A stretch of DNA of 64,000 nt from Adineta ricciae (taxonomy: Eukaryota > Rotifera > Eurotatoria > Adinetida > Adinetidae). The stretch's first letter is position 1, and each line of letters opens with the position of its first letter. The stretch spans positions 62,001-126,000 of the forward strand of contig CAJNOJ010000162.1 of assembly GCA_905250025.1 (NCBI GenBank), in the 5' to 3' direction. A model generated the notes under the pieces. The model saw only the letters and a list, made by a program, of their open reading frames with translations. It made no database searches and had not been told where the DNA came from. The translations under genes and the position numbers were made by a program. Positions 11,165 to 23,052 of the stretch are shown here, one piece after another.

Positions 11165-12488
11165 TTATTGAAAACAACAGCGGTGACAAAAACGTTTGCG
11201 ACATGCTTTACATTCGTACAATTTTCTAGTATGTTTCGAACAGCGAGAGCATCTGAATTCGACAGGCTCGCAATGATGTGCGCAGTTATGAAAAACACGT
11301 TCAAAACCATGGCAGTGATTACCAGCATGATTGCCATTGCAACGATTCTGACATCGAGTTCGCTGGTACATTGTGAAGTAGGCATAGGGATCGTCTGGAA
11401 TTGGACATTGGAAATGTTTGGGTGGCGGCGCCGACTTCTGTTTAGGCGTTTCGTTTGGTTGTGGAGTGGGTGTGGGTGGCGGCGCCGACTTCTGTTTAGG
11501 CGTTTCGTTTGGTTGTGGAGTGGGTGTGGGTGGCGGCATAGGTTCTCGAGGAGCTAAAACGATACATAAACTATTCGATAATAAAAGCATGCGCTTACTT
11601 ACCGTTGTTCTTCTGTTTGAGATGTACAAACACGCAACCATTTCCATCAGAGACTGTTTCTTGACTTTTATTTACTTTGCACCCAGGCCACATTAAGACA
11701 TCCTTTGCCGGTTGAGTAGAATCTGTTCCCTTCTTCGGGGAATAATTTGAAACGTCCTTGCCACTTACAGATGAGTATCCCACAAGTATTTTTTCCCCAT
11801 CGGATCCATCATCCAGATCAGTTAGCACTTGACTTTTCGATGGTGTCGCCAAACCCATACACGTAAACAAATCCAATGAATCTTCTTCTAACTTTCCCAT
11901 TACGTCTTTATCGTAGGGCATACCTTGCCAGATTTCCACACGCACATCGGGTAATTTATCCAAGCCATTCTTCAGTAATCTCAAATATTTAAACCAGGGT
12001 TTCATCTGTTTTCGCTCGTTGGAATCCCATGCTCTCTGTAGGTAACTACGGACACTGTCGTCACTTCCAACGACCAGATATAAGTAGAGAGCAGCGGCTT
12101 CATCATGAGTAAGACCATGTTGTGATGGAAAATGACAATTGGACTTCGCTTCTTGAATTTGCCCATCGAGATTGGGAATATGTTCCTCGAACCGTTCAAG
12201 AGCCTCCTCAAGTGAGCAGAGAGGTTTTTTTTCGTAACCTTTGATGAGTAACGAAGGATCTTCTGTGCTGATGCCGATTTTATTATATCGAGCTGGAGGA
12301 CGTTGCTTCTTCGATGGCGGTTCTGGCGCTTCGTGTTTTTCCTCATCTTCACTTTCGCTCGATGATGGATCGGGTGTTGGTTCCCGTGGTGCCTTTGGTG
12401 GAATCTCGGGTGATTTGGGTACTCCGTCAAAATCTTTCGTAGTAGGAGTAATGGCTGTACTTTTACCACTACAGCAGCTGCTACCCAT
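11165..12488 (-). CDS. Degenerate ART-like protein with myristoylation signal, Pro-rich repeat and Cys/His-rich tail
   Basis: Exons 11603-12488 and 11165-11553, with a 49-nt intron (11554-11602); 424 aa. It starts MGSSCC, a classical Gly2 myristoylation plus Cys palmitoylation site. An acidic/Pro-rich segment follows (PDPSSSESEDEEK). The next 200 residues (LTHDEAAALYLYL, WFKYLRLLKNGLDKLP) resemble the ART fold of neighbouring genes, but the YRG motif is W-Q-G, the ST-S motif is replaced by CMGLATPS, and no ExE motif is present, so transferase activity is unlikely. Exon 2 carries two identical 18-residue Pro/Thr-rich repeats, then about 80 residues rich in Cys and His (CSRCSKHTR...CKACRKRFCHRCC) likely to bind zinc. 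Possibly a membrane-tethered scaffold or regulator (inference). Confidence 0.7.
11421..11528. repeat. Tandem 54-bp repeat, two copies plus partial third
   Basis: A GGTGGCGGCGCC-starting unit repeats with a period of 54 bases (starts at 11421, 11475, partial at 11529). The two full copies are identical. The unit is in frame within exon 2 of the ART-like gene and encodes an 18-residue Pro/Thr/Gln/Lys-rich motif. Perfect identity points to a recent duplication or continuing repeat-number change. Confidence 0.9.
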
Positions 12489-14130
12489 CTATGTTGCAAT
12501 AAGAAAAAACAAAGAGAGCAGTGAATGATTGTTAGTGGTGTTTTCGTGACGCTACGTGAGTGTTGGAAGGTACGAAAAAAGATCAATGACTGGCGTATTT
12601 CATCAGAACAAAATGATCTTCAAATACCCGTTCTGACGACAAAATCATGTTGGAAATTTATGCTAGTAACGTCGCTCACCCAGACACACAGAGATTATCA
12701 TTCTCCACCTAATCAAAAGAAATTCGGAATCAGAATACAGGGAGCACATGTAGGAAGAATCGCTTGGAAACATTGACGTAAAGTAAATATTTTGTCACGT
12801 ATGTATTACGGCAGACATACATCTAGTAATTCCATTTTGTTTATTCATCAGCTTTTTACCAATGCTCGTTGCTGCATAGTATTTTTTTTAATAGATTGTC
12901 CCACAGGGAAGCAACGATTCTTTCGCTGAAAAAAGCATCGTTCGATAAAACTATTAACTGCTTCTATTTCTCTCCGATCGAATCATTCTACTGTTATGGT
13001 GAATTTTGATCACACATTTTTTGTTGATTGACGGCAAAAAAGCATCTCACAAAACAGTCCTTCTGTCACTAAAATCAAGAGAGCGTGTGTACTTGTCAAC
13101 ATTCTTTTGACAAATGCACATAAGATTTGGTCATGCACTATCAAATCAAAATCTAAAAAAAACGATAGTTGTCTTAATTTAATGTTTTGAGAAAGGAAAG
13201 CTATTTTCTTTCAATACAAACAGTTTCCGTGATTTCGTATGAATACAGGTAAGACTTGTGTCTGAAATAGTATAGATAGTGACGATTTATTGAGAAGTCA
13301 CACTTGTTCAATTCGATTCAGTTTACGCCTAAGTATTCTCTTCTTCTTTTTCAATGCCGTATAGACCTCATGTAAACGGTAAGTACAGGTGTTTGTATTT
13401 TTCTTCTATTCTTTTCTTCCGACAAGAGAGAAACGTTTTGTAGATAAGTCGTCGTATTTCGCTACGAACTCCTCTAACTTTATCATTACAAAAGACGTCG
13501 GCGGTTGACTTCAAGGACTTTTCTCTGTTGTATTTATTTCTGTATTACATGTCGTAGATGAATCGTAGATGGAACATGATGGTTCGTTGTTGACACACAT
13601 ACTATTATGATAGAAGAATAAAGAAATAAAAATAGACATAAGATGTCAAGCAAACGAAAAATAGAAAATGTAACGACTATTCCCAACATACAATATCACG
13701 CAATAACAACACTATTGATTTCTTAACCGATCTTAACATTTAGTAGATAGTAGATATTAGTTATGCATCAATGAAATTTACCCATGATAGTGTCTGTGAG
13801 AAACTCTCGAGTGAACTCATTGCATGACACTGATTATTCAAGGATTCAAATAATCGAACAAGGTTTAACATGATCATTCTATTATCTATATTCTTTCCTT
13901 TCTAAATATATACCCTTTTCAAGTGCCATCGTCAAACATTCTTTTTTGCTTACGCATCCCTGTGTGGCTTTACACATATTTTACCTACCGAAGTTATCTT
14001 ATTGTTTGAATAAGCTTGCAAGGTTCTGTCAGAATGTCTAGCACCCCCTGTTTTGTTTACGTGAATACCAAATGAAAGCGGGCAAAAGTCTTATCAACTG
14101 CGGGTTTTTTCAAAGATTATGAGGCAGCTC
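12489..14130. other. Intergenic region
   Basis: About 1.6 kb without a supported gene: promoter side of the ART-like gene at the left and of the B-box gene at the right. An 83-codon frame at 12525-12776 has no family resemblance and was not called. Confidence 0.5.
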
Positions 14131-14138
14131 TATATAAA
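14131..14138 (+). promoter_or_regulatory. TATA box of the B-box gene
   Basis: TATATAAA lies 48 bases upstream of the ATG at 14187, a suitable distance for a TATA-driven start with a short 5' leader. Confidence 0.5.
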
Positions 14139-14186
14139 ATCTAAGTTTTTGACTCCGAAACCATTTTTTTACCAACAACTTCAATC

Positions 14187-15308
14187 ATGTCAGCGCCCGT
14201 TGTCGACTCTAAATGCTGTGCTTTCTTTGAACCACCTAGTGATTATGGCTGTTCACAGTGCGACAATCAAATGGGCATCTTCACGTGCCATGGTTGCTGC
14301 CAGGTCTTCTGTCCACAACATGCTGCCGAGCATCGAGCCCCGTTGAAAGTTAGATTAGATAATCTTATTGTTGAAAATCAAAAATTGGATACTCATATCG
14401 AGAGTGAAAAACATTCAGATGAATACATTAAGTTACAACAAGAGGTCGATGATTGGGAAGAAAAATCCATCGAAAAAATCAGACAAGCAGCGGCTGAAGC
14501 TAGAAAGAAGCTTTCGGATATTGACAGTGGCTACGGAAACAGTCAGATCAAGAAAATCAACGATTGTCGTGAAGCCCTGACGGCTCGATTGAAAAAAGCT
14601 GAAGTTAACAACGACTACCATGAACAACATCTCACCTACTGGGAACAATTTCTCGAGGATTTACGTCAAAATTATATTCGTCTTCAATCAAACTTTGTTC
14701 GAATTGAATTCTGCACTCGACCATTTATTGCAAAGATTCTCGTCGTTGAAAACGCAGTGGCGACTCGTTTCACCAAATGGTGCTACTATCAAAAAGATTG
14801 TGTGCAAACCACTGCTCTCCGACAATCACAATACTTTCAAGAAGAAAACTGTTCGGAGATACTTTACATCGGTCCATGTGGACAAGCTACTGAAGCCTTT
14901 CAGCCTCTACCAAAACCTGGAATTGAATCACCTGTTGAAATTCTCGACTCGAACTATGCTGGTGCGCTTCAAACTGGTGAATATCGATTTTGCTTGACCA
15001 AGGAATGTCGATTCATTGGTATTATATCGAAGAATGTTGGCCAAAAGAAAACACCATTGAATACCCCGACTGTCTATGGTTGGAGCACAACAGAAGATGC
15101 GATTTATCGTGACGGTTACCGTCAATTCGGTTCACCGAATGATCTTCACCCTGGTGATACAGTTTCCTTGTTAATTTCCAGTGAACAACAATGGATTCGG
15201 CTGAGAAACATAACACGAAAACGTACACATGAGTTACACATCGACGTAAACAAATGCCCATTACCCTGGCAACTCAAGATTGCCTTCACATCGGATAACT
15301 ATGAATAA
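14187..15308 (+). CDS. TRIM-like B-box/coiled-coil protein
   Basis: Single exon, 373 aa. Residues 10-50 form a B-box-like zinc finger (C-SQC...CHGC-QVFCPQHAAEH). Residues 60-160 are a strongly charged coiled coil (EEKSIEKIRQAAAEARKK). The C-terminal 150 residues (GEYRFCLTKECRFIGIIS, VYGWSTTED, LHPGDTVSLLISSEQQWIRL) are beta-rich and may be a SPRY-like or bdelloid-specific module. No RING is present, so E3 ligase activity is not expected from this chain alone. The B-box and coiled coil resemble those of the NHL-containing protein at 28499-29986. The stop codon overlaps an AATAAA polyadenylation signal. Confidence 0.75.
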   Translation: MSAPVVDSKCCAFFEPPSDYGCSQCDNQMGIFTCHGCCQVFCPQHAAEHRAPLKVRLDNLIVENQKLDTHIESEKHSDEYIKLQQEVDDWEEKSIEKIRQAAAEARKKLSDIDSGYGNSQIKKINDCREALTARLKKAEVNNDYHEQHLTYWEQFLEDLRQNYIRLQSNFVRIEFCTRPFIAKILVVENAVATRFTKWCYYQKDCVQTTALRQSQYFQEENCSEILYIGPCGQATEAFQPLPKPGIESPVEILDSNYAGALQTGEYRFCLTKECRFIGIISKNVGQKKTPLNTPTVYGWSTTEDAIYRDGYRQFGSPNDLHPGDTVSLLISSEQQWIRLRNITRKRTHELHIDVNKCPLPWQLKIAFTSDNYE

Positions 15309-15559
15309 ACGTTCTCTTTTTGTTCTTTTCATGTAACCATTTAATCATCTAATTGGAAAACAAAAAGGGCTCTAACTACTATCGAACCTGACGTTTGTTT
15401 TCATTGTCTAGTATTGAAAACTGTCTTTAACCATTTGAATCGTTGTCACTGACAAGAACTGCACACCTAATTTCGTTTCGTTTTTTTTTTTATGTCAAAA
15501 TGCGATAAAAGCGAATTTCATTAGATTTGTTTCTTTTGTCATGTGCGCATATGATATTT

Positions 15560-18004
15560 TCAATTCTCAAAAAGTTGTTCAATCAAATGGTCGAGTATGG
15601 CTGGAGTGTAACGAACGTATTTCTCTGGATTATGGGTGAAATGCATGCTTGCAAATTTCGAATGATATTTGGTGAATATATCAAGAATTGTCTTCTTAAT
15701 TTCTGATTTTAGTTGATCACGTAATTGAACATCATCAATGATATATTCTTGATGTTGTCGTTGAAATGCATCGATCGCCGAATTGACTATCAAGAAGTTT
15801 CTTTTCAGTTGATCACGATCGCAATCTCTTAACTGGTAGAAACCAGACCTTTATGTTTGAAGAAAATCGAAAAGTTTTACTTGATGATTGGTAAGATGGT
15901 GTTGGTTATCATAATGAAACATTTGTTGTATGGCGTTGACAATGGGCGAACAACTATGAATACGAAAAGAATGATTATTACATACAGACAGTCTGTCAAT
16001 GTGAGAGTGCTACCATTTTATATAAATTTTGATACTTTTTCCGATGCAATTTTCGGTATTCATCTTCAGATTCGGATGTATTTTGTCCACAACCGATGAC
16101 AGAGATGACCTATGAAGAAAAGAGTGTGATAAAATAGAGTTCTATGAAGTGACACGTCCTACTTTTCAATTCGTTTTAGAATGTAATTGGTATTATTGAT
16201 AAGAAATATCGCGCGAATGATTGTATCATCATGTAGAACCAGGTCGTCCCTCTTTTCAAAGATATTCGTGCAAAGTACTCGATAGAGATCCGCTGAAAGA
16301 TCAATCTGAATGAATCAAAAATATCATAAAAAAATCAGCTCCGTACTGACCCAAATGAACACGAGATTGACTGGTAGTGTCACTTCGATTATGGTAAGAT
16401 TTGATGATAGTGTCTTCATAGCTCAAGTAATCTTCCATGTAATCTAACACGTGAACAGTCAATGGATGTACTTGCCCACCTGGACTTAATGGTGATGAGT
16501 CATTTTGAATTTCATTCAATGTCAAACGAAGATATTCGATTAACTGAAAATGAAAGAATGATGATCGGACAACTTTCGAGATTATTTATACCGAGTTTTC
16601 GAAGATTGGTAAGAGTGTATGAGTAAATTGTTGTTGAGGCGACTTCATGTCATTTTCCTATATGCGAAAGAAAGGTTCTTCATGTTTAGTCTAGTACAAT
16701 CATCTCACCTTATAAAATTTGGCCAAGAAAGGTTTAGAACTATGAAGCCATCGAATAATAGAAACAAGAGCGTAGAAAGCAAATTTTCCATCGTAGATCT
16801 TATTTGGCGATTCTTCAATTGCCGTGCAGAGCTGTTGTGCTTCGGTATACAAGAACGTCAACGGTACTTCGATTAATTTGTTGAGAACAAGCGATTTGTA
16901 TTCGTTGGAAAAAACGTAGAATAACAAATCGGTTTCACGTAGCAGGAGAATCACCATTGCATCTAGTAAATATTTATATCGGTTTGCTTCTCGATCATTA
17001 GCAAAACGCGTCGATGAGAATAGACGGTCGAAATCAGCTTCTTCGTTCGTTTTCGGAACTACTAATAATGAATTCCTTCGTGATGGCGGTGATGGCGCGT
17101 CGTTACCACTGAATACTGGCGAACGTGCTATTCGCCGTCCTAATCGACTACGGAAAACTCAACAATTCGGGTTCTGGAATGAATTTATAAACACACGTAC
17201 GTCAATTGTGCCTTCACATGTTCTCGTATCATGTCACCATTAAAGGAACGTTGTGGTGTTGACAGTCGTGGGTTGACAGTGAACATATTAATTGATGCAC
17301 GACGGACAGACTTTTGTCCTAAATGTTCGGCTAATCTTATAATACAGAAGAAAAGTTGCACTTATGAGGAGAATTACTAGCAAGATGATACAAACAACTT
17401 TATTGATTCACAAATCATACTGCCTCTTTTCGTCGCATACCGATCGAGTAGACCTTGCTGATATCCATGTTCTTTAAACCAATCGAAGATAATTCGAAAC
17501 ATACTCAGATCGGATACTGAAATGAAAGAGCAATTCTACCAAGCATACTAAATTCAAATTCACCAAACCTTGTACATCTTCGGCACTGACGGGTTCATAC
17601 GTTGTTGATTTACATACCTCAATTAATTCATCGGGATTAATCGGAGTGCTGTAATGCACAATCAACCGATCACTTTCTTCGATCAGCTTTTGTATTCCGA
17701 TATTATACAATGCAACAGAACGTTTCAGTTCATCTTTAGCGTGTATCTGTTTGAAATATTTATGAGCATCGTTCAAACGATCTAGTTCAACAAGATAATC
17801 AACCAAATTAGTGCTTGGTCCAGAGTTGAGCATGATCTGTATTTCATGATATGCTTCGTAGTAACGAAAGACAGCGGTGATTAACGTTATGTCATGTTCG
17901 ATATCACCTACTAAACGACGTAGATTGTGATTTGTATCGTTGAGATGCAAGATAAACTTTAGTACAGTTCGAATTTGTTCTTCGTCGTAAACCGATGTCG
18001 CCAT
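15560..18004 (-). CDS. EXOC7: Exocyst complex component 7 (Exo70)
   Basis: Ten exons: 17569-18004, 17421-17516, 17201-17330, 16709-17147, 16592-16657, 16351-16543, 16163-16292, 16014-16109, 15881-15953 and 15560-15832; all phases close, giving 643 aa (animal Exo70 is roughly 650-735). Introns are 48-60 nt except one of 90 nt (17331-17420). Diagnostic regions are the N-terminal helical rod, G-G-Q-V-H-P-L-T before a long helix, RAIFLINNTNYILK, and the C-terminal FTHNPEKYVRYTP...LIEQLFEN. Exo70 binds PI(4,5)P2 and tethers secretory vesicles to the plasma membrane within the octameric exocyst. This is an ordinary conserved animal gene, useful as a landmark. Confidence 0.9.
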
Positions 18005-18791
18005 TGTGCGATGGATAAATAACTTATTTGAATGACTGATGGCAACGATATTTCACAATGTCGAGCATTGGAGTCAATATACATATGCGAAGGTTGAAAA
18101 GCAAAATGGAACAAACCGAACGACTCATGATAAGTGCTTTTTTTTATTTTCTTTATGAAAGTACGAATTAAATACACCATACGTATGTGCGTAGAAGACA
18201 GAAAGACTTAAAGGATATAATAGAGAGATTACTTCCACAAACATGATTACACAGTTCTATCGTTAATATACGTTAAAATTCAATGACGAAAAACTGAAGG
18301 AATGCATAACGTATAGTGTTGATGTGAACTCTGTAATGCAAAGTTTCTGTGTGCATGAAGCAGGGTATCACCATCAGAGCATCAGCTTTATGAAAATTAT
18401 GAAGAAGTTATTGAGATCTGAAGTATCGCTTTGCGTTTCATCCATTCCGAGAAAAACTATGTTGGAAAAAATCGCGATAATGGTAGTCGTCACGTCTTTG
18501 TCTTCCAATCTGAGTAAACAACAGGTAAAGAATAAAAAAAATGCACCCACATGCGAAGGTTTTTACAACGTAGTCAGTAAAAGAAGCATACACAATCTTA
18601 AATCAATACTGTTAAGCATTATAAAATGTATTTTGATATATAAATAACAACATCTAGTTTATAAAGGAACACTACTGCACCTTATATTTTGGGCAGTATT
18701 TTTTCTTACAGCTTCTTTCATTTCTCTACGCAGTATCTGTACGTATTCAAGAAAAGTGTTACTGCTCGTTTCTCGTTTCGATTAGTGATAA
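18005..18791. other. Intergenic region between divergent genes
   Basis: About 790 bases separating the divergently transcribed EXOC7 and ART-TPR genes; should hold both promoters. A 107-codon plus-strand frame at 18324-18647 looks like chance. Confidence 0.5.
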
Positions 18792-20830
18792 ATGGCAACA
18801 ATTAATACAGATGACAATAATCTAGAAACATTTAGCCTACTGTGGCTAGATGCTGCGATTCATACAAGCACAGAAAATCAAGAAGCACAGAAACAACTTC
18901 GTGCTTGCATCAACCATGTCATACCGTTCGAAGATCCAAATCTTTGTCAGCGACACATTCAAACTACATCGTCTCAAGATCGACTGGTACTTATTGTTAG
19001 TGGACGACTAGGTCGAGAAGTAGTGCCTGTTATCCATCAGATCCGTCAGCTGTCTTCTGTCTATGTCTATTGTATGGACCAAGAAGGTAACAAAAAATGG
19101 GCGAAGGACTTTAAAAAAGTATAACAAAGCTATTCATTTTTCTCTAATGATGAACCAATCATTTTCTGTTCTAGGTGAAAGCGGTCGCTGTTAATCTAAA
19201 TGATCTCATATTTCAAATCAAAGCAGATCAGAAAAAGCGCGTAAAAGAAGAAGATCCCATAGTTATCAACATTTTCACAGCTGGTGGCAACCTGGATCAA
19301 TCGACAACTGGAGTCAATGGCGGTGTTGTGCATTCATTATTGCTTATTGATGTGCTACTTCGAATGAAACCGATGAAAGGAGAAAAACGAGAACTCATTG
19401 AATTCTGCAGAAAAATCTACAAAGGTAATGAGACGCAATTAGCTATTATTGATGAATTCGAAGCTGAATATTCACCGAAAAGCGCATTATGGTGGTATAC
19501 TCGTGAATCATTCATCTACAAAATTCTCAATAGAGCTCTACGCGTTCAGAACATCGATGTGATATTTCTTTTCCGTTTTGTGATACGCGATATCTACAAC
19601 AAATTAGAACGACATCAATGCCAATCATCGATCCATGTGTATCGAGGACAAGTTCTTTCCAACGATGAGCTAAAAAATCTTCGAAGTTCCATCGGTAGTT
19701 TCCTTTCGATTAATTCCTTCTTTTCCACAACTACTAAACATCAACAAGCCATGCAATTCATACTCGATTCTGATGTTACGAACGATTTATATCGAGTATT
19801 GTTTGTAATTGATGCTGATCCTTCTGCGAGCACTACAAAACCATTCGCAGACATTAGCTCACATAGTGAGTTTGGTCATGAATCTGAAGTTCTATTCATG
19901 ATTGGATCGATTTTTCGCATTAAATCTATTCGGCAAACTGACGATCAGATATGGAAAATTCATATGATATGGTGTGATGAAAATGAACATGATTTGATAA
20001 GTCTTTTCAACTACATGAAAGAGAGTTATGGAGGCGGTGATAATGAAACTGATCTACTCGAATTTGGTAAAGTATTGCGACGAATGGGGAAGTTTGATTT
20101 AGCCGAAAAGTTCTACCGACGATTATTGATTGAACTATCCTCAAATGATCCGTTATTATCTCGTTTGTATTATTCACTCGGCTTAGTACTAAAAGATCAG
20201 AAAAAGCTAGACTCAAGTCTTGAGTATTTACACAAGTCGCTGGAGTTGGAAGTACGAAGGCGTCCACAAATTAATACAACTCTGGTACAAAGGTACAATG
20301 CCATCGGCAATATTCATCGTGTAAAAAAAGAACACGACAGAGCTCTGTTATGGTATAGCAAAGGAATAGCACTCCTCGAAAAAAATAATGAACACGATGA
20401 CGAAATGATGGCCCATTTTTACCATAACACTGCTCTTATCTACGATGATCAGGAAAAGTATGAGCAAGCTTTGAAACTAAATCACAAGGCATTGACTACA
20501 AGGAAAAAATGCTTGCCGCGCAACCATTCTGACATTGGTTTGTCTTACAATAATATTGGTAATATTCATCGTCATATGAGTAATTACGACTGTGCATTGG
20601 AACATTTACATCAGTCGCTTTCCATCAGACAACAGTCATTACCTCCTGATCATCCACATATCGCTCAAAGTTATCAAAACATAGGTGCCGTATACGAAGA
20701 TATGGGCGACTTTGCACAAGCTTTGGAATATTTTGAAAAAGCGGTAGCCATCAGTCGCAAATTAGGCAACAATAACGATGTAGTTCGCATCGAAAACATT
20801 ATTCGAGAAATCAGACAGAAACTTAAGTAA
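18792..20830 (+). CDS. ART-TPR protein (mono-ADP-ribosyltransferase with kinesin-light-chain-like TPRs)
   Basis: Exons 18792-19118 and 19175-20830, with a 56-nt intron (19119-19174); 660 aa. Residues 1-140 are a Rossmann-like leader (SLLWLDAAI, RLVLIVSGRLGREVVPVI) also present in the ART at 45146. Residues about 230-370 form the ART domain: Y-R-G-Q with Arg266, S-F-F-S-T-T at 290-295, and E-S-E (Glu345/Glu347). Residues about 390-650 hold about six TPR motifs of the kinesin light chain kind (SYNNIGNIH, ALEHLHQSLSIR, YEDMGDFAQALEYFEKA). All catalytic residues are present, so transfer of ADP-ribose to a protein held by the TPRs is a reasonable prediction. No signal peptide; cytoplasmic. Confidence 0.88.
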
Positions 20831-21546
20831 ATGTTTATTTTTAGATGGAACAGTGAACTTTAATATATGTCTAGTGTTCTTTGAAATAAGTTCATAATGA
20901 TATTGAGTTAAACTATCTCCATTTGATATAATCAGCCATGTGATATAATACAAACTTTGAGCTCAACCGAGAATCAAGGATTTATTGTTTTACCGACGGC
21001 TTTACGAAAAAGAAAGATCTTAAGGCACAAAGAGAAACAAATCAAAACTCACAGTATGAAAATAAGCTACGGTCGTCAGAATTACTAATATGAAACATTC
21101 ATTATGTATCCCATATTCATCCGTATACATCTTAAAATGGACTGAAATTAACATCATTATAACATTTTGACGATCAGCTTATGTTCAATTAGAACGCTTG
21201 TTTGATAGATACGTTTGTAGATAAAGATATATCTAAATACAGAACTCAGAATTGCTAGAAATGCATGCATGTTTATCAGATGATACAATGTTTTTAGAAA
21301 ACAAGATATTCCGTAGAGGTAGACTAACACAATAAAAGCTACAAAAACTGAGACGAACATTGGATGAAGCCGCCGAGAATTCACCCATTTTATGTTACTA
21401 AAATTCATCTTGACGTGAACAACATAGAGAAAAAAGAATGATGTTTTTTCTTTTCTTTTCTTTTCCTTATCGAAAGTTAAAGATAATAAAGTCAACGTGA
21501 GTGACTGTTGATATCTGAATAACAACAACGATTTCAACAAAACCCG
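20831..21546. other. Intergenic region
   Basis: About 700 bases with no confident gene. A minus-strand frame at 21157-21408 could encode an 83-residue protein with one or two hydrophobic segments, but its Ile/Phe/Tyr-rich composition is what AT-rich DNA gives by chance. Confidence 0.4.
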
Positions 21547-22542
21547 ATGTTTGATGGAGTAGTGTTGCCAATAATCGATTATAATCGACTTACTCAACAA
21601 GATTCGCTAGAAGCTAGTAAACTTTTTCACGCTTCAACCAACGTCGGATTCTTCTATTTGAAAGTGAACGATGAACTCGATCCGACTCCAATGTTTGCAC
21701 TGGCTGAAAAAGTATTTACATTACCGTTAGATACTAAAAATGAATACGCAATGGATGGTAAAAATGGCGTTTACTTTGGTTACAAACCCGTTGGAAGTAT
21801 GTTCGCAGATAGAAAAGGTACACCAGACACTATCGAATTCTGGAATATTTCCAAAGATGATATTGTCATCCATAATAGTAACAACTTTCCTCAAGTTATT
21901 CTTGACAAAAAAACTACCTTGCACAAATATATCAATAAATCACATGAAATCATTCTTGTTATTCTCGAGATTTTATCTTCAAAATTGGAATTAGATCCGC
22001 AGCTACTTCCTCGTTTACATCGAATTACACAGTCTAGTGGTGATCAGTTACGGCTAACAAAATCTACCATTTGCCCAATTGATGGCCAATCTTCTGTCGG
22101 CATTGCTCTTGGTGCACATACAGATTTCGGATCCATAACCATCTTATTCAATCGTTTACCTGGTTTACAAGTATTAGGACCCGATGGAGAATGGTTGTAT
22201 GTCGAACCGTTATCCGGACATGCAATCGTTAATCTTGGCGATGCTATGGTAATACTTTCGGGAGGTATTCTTAAATCAAATATCCATCGAGTTGTAAATA
22301 CATCTGGTGTAACTGAACCGACTGATCGGTATAGTATTGTTTATTTTTCTCGACCGGAGAATGACGTTCGAATGAAAAGTTTAGTTGATAATGGTAAGAA
22401 TAATCAAGATGATAGTGATGCATTGACGGCTCAAGAATGGATTGCGAGACGAGTGAAAAATTATCAAACGGCAAATTATAAAAACGAAGAAACATACGAA
22501 TTAAGTCGAGGAACAGAAGGCAGTCGCGAAGGGTCCATGTAA
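21547..22542 (+). CDS. 2-oxoglutarate/Fe(II) oxygenase, isopenicillin N synthase-like
   Basis: Single exon, 331 aa, close to the usual length of this family. The N-terminal DIOX_N region begins LPIIDYNRL and contains STNVGFFYLKV. The double-stranded beta-helix carries the iron ligands His191 and Asp193 (H-T-D-F-G-S) and His247 (NIHRVV), and the 2-oxoglutarate-binding Arg261/Ser263 (R-Y-S). All catalytic residues are present. Such enzymes oxidise small molecules in plants, fungi and bacteria; the substrate cannot be told. The absence of introns beside intron-rich neighbours and the non-animal family type suggest horizontal acquisition (inference). Confidence 0.88.
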   Translation: MFDGVVLPIIDYNRLTQQDSLEASKLFHASTNVGFFYLKVNDELDPTPMFALAEKVFTLPLDTKNEYAMDGKNGVYFGYKPVGSMFADRKGTPDTIEFWNISKDDIVIHNSNNFPQVILDKKTTLHKYINKSHEIILVILEILSSKLELDPQLLPRLHRITQSSGDQLRLTKSTICPIDGQSSVGIALGAHTDFGSITILFNRLPGLQVLGPDGEWLYVEPLSGHAIVNLGDAMVILSGGILKSNIHRVVNTSGVTEPTDRYSIVYFSRPENDVRMKSLVDNGKNNQDDSDALTAQEWIARRVKNYQTANYKNEETYELSRGTEGSREGSM

Positions 22543-23052
22543 CGTAAATAGCCGCACTCGAAGGACATCATTGATCGATCATCGATCGACATGAGTACAT
22601 CAACAGTAATCTGGTTTTCAATGTGTTCTTATGCCATGTCTTTTCACACTCTTCAGCTATTTTATCTAACGAATAAAACAAACGCTAATTATATTTGAAA
22701 ATAAACATTCGTAACTAGCGATAAAAGCAGAACCTTTTTCTTTCTCTACTTTCAGAATAAATTTATTTGATCGGTTTGCGTGCTATACTTTAGTTATATT
22801 CTCTTTCATCTGCTCAATATGCGTGCTTGATATTCGTCATAACTTTACAGGTAAAATATCTGCAACAACGATCAGAAAACATGTGGGTCTATTTCGTCGA
22901 GCCATCAAGCGCGTCGTAAACTGAAGATTTACCTTCGATAGGTTATCAAATATTATCTATTGATTTGTTTTTATTTTTTTCTCATAGGCTTGTTTATGTA
23001 TGTACATAAAAAAACATCAAATTGACATAACTTCGTATTTCTCGTGTTAACT
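22543..23052. other. Intergenic region
   Basis: About 500 bases, no gene supported; promoter side of the kinase gene. Confidence 0.45.

Noticed and set aside
11466..11535. GTGGGTGTGGG words resembling the bdelloid telomere repeat (TGTGGG)
   Set aside because: Only two to three units, inside the coding 54-bp repeat; no longer telomeric array.
11138..11696. Plus-strand frames rich in Gly/Cys/Trp over the Pro-rich repeat
   Set aside because: They are antisense to the 54-bp repeat of the ART-like gene, which has a consistent exon join and recognisable features.
12525..12776. 83-codon plus-strand frame
   Set aside because: No family resemblance, no clear promoter or splice context; in the upstream region of the ART-like gene.
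14433..15261. Minus-strand frames over the B-box gene
   Set aside because: Antisense shadows of a single-exon gene with zinc-finger and coiled-coil features.
18324..18647. 107-codon plus-strand frame
   Set aside because: Low-complexity Ser/Lys/Ile-rich product with no similarity; lies in the promoter region between two divergent genes.
21157..21600. 147-codon minus-strand hydrophobic frame
   Set aside because: It overlaps the start of the oxygenase gene, has biased AT-driven composition and no recognisable family; a shorter 83-residue version cannot be excluded but is not supported.
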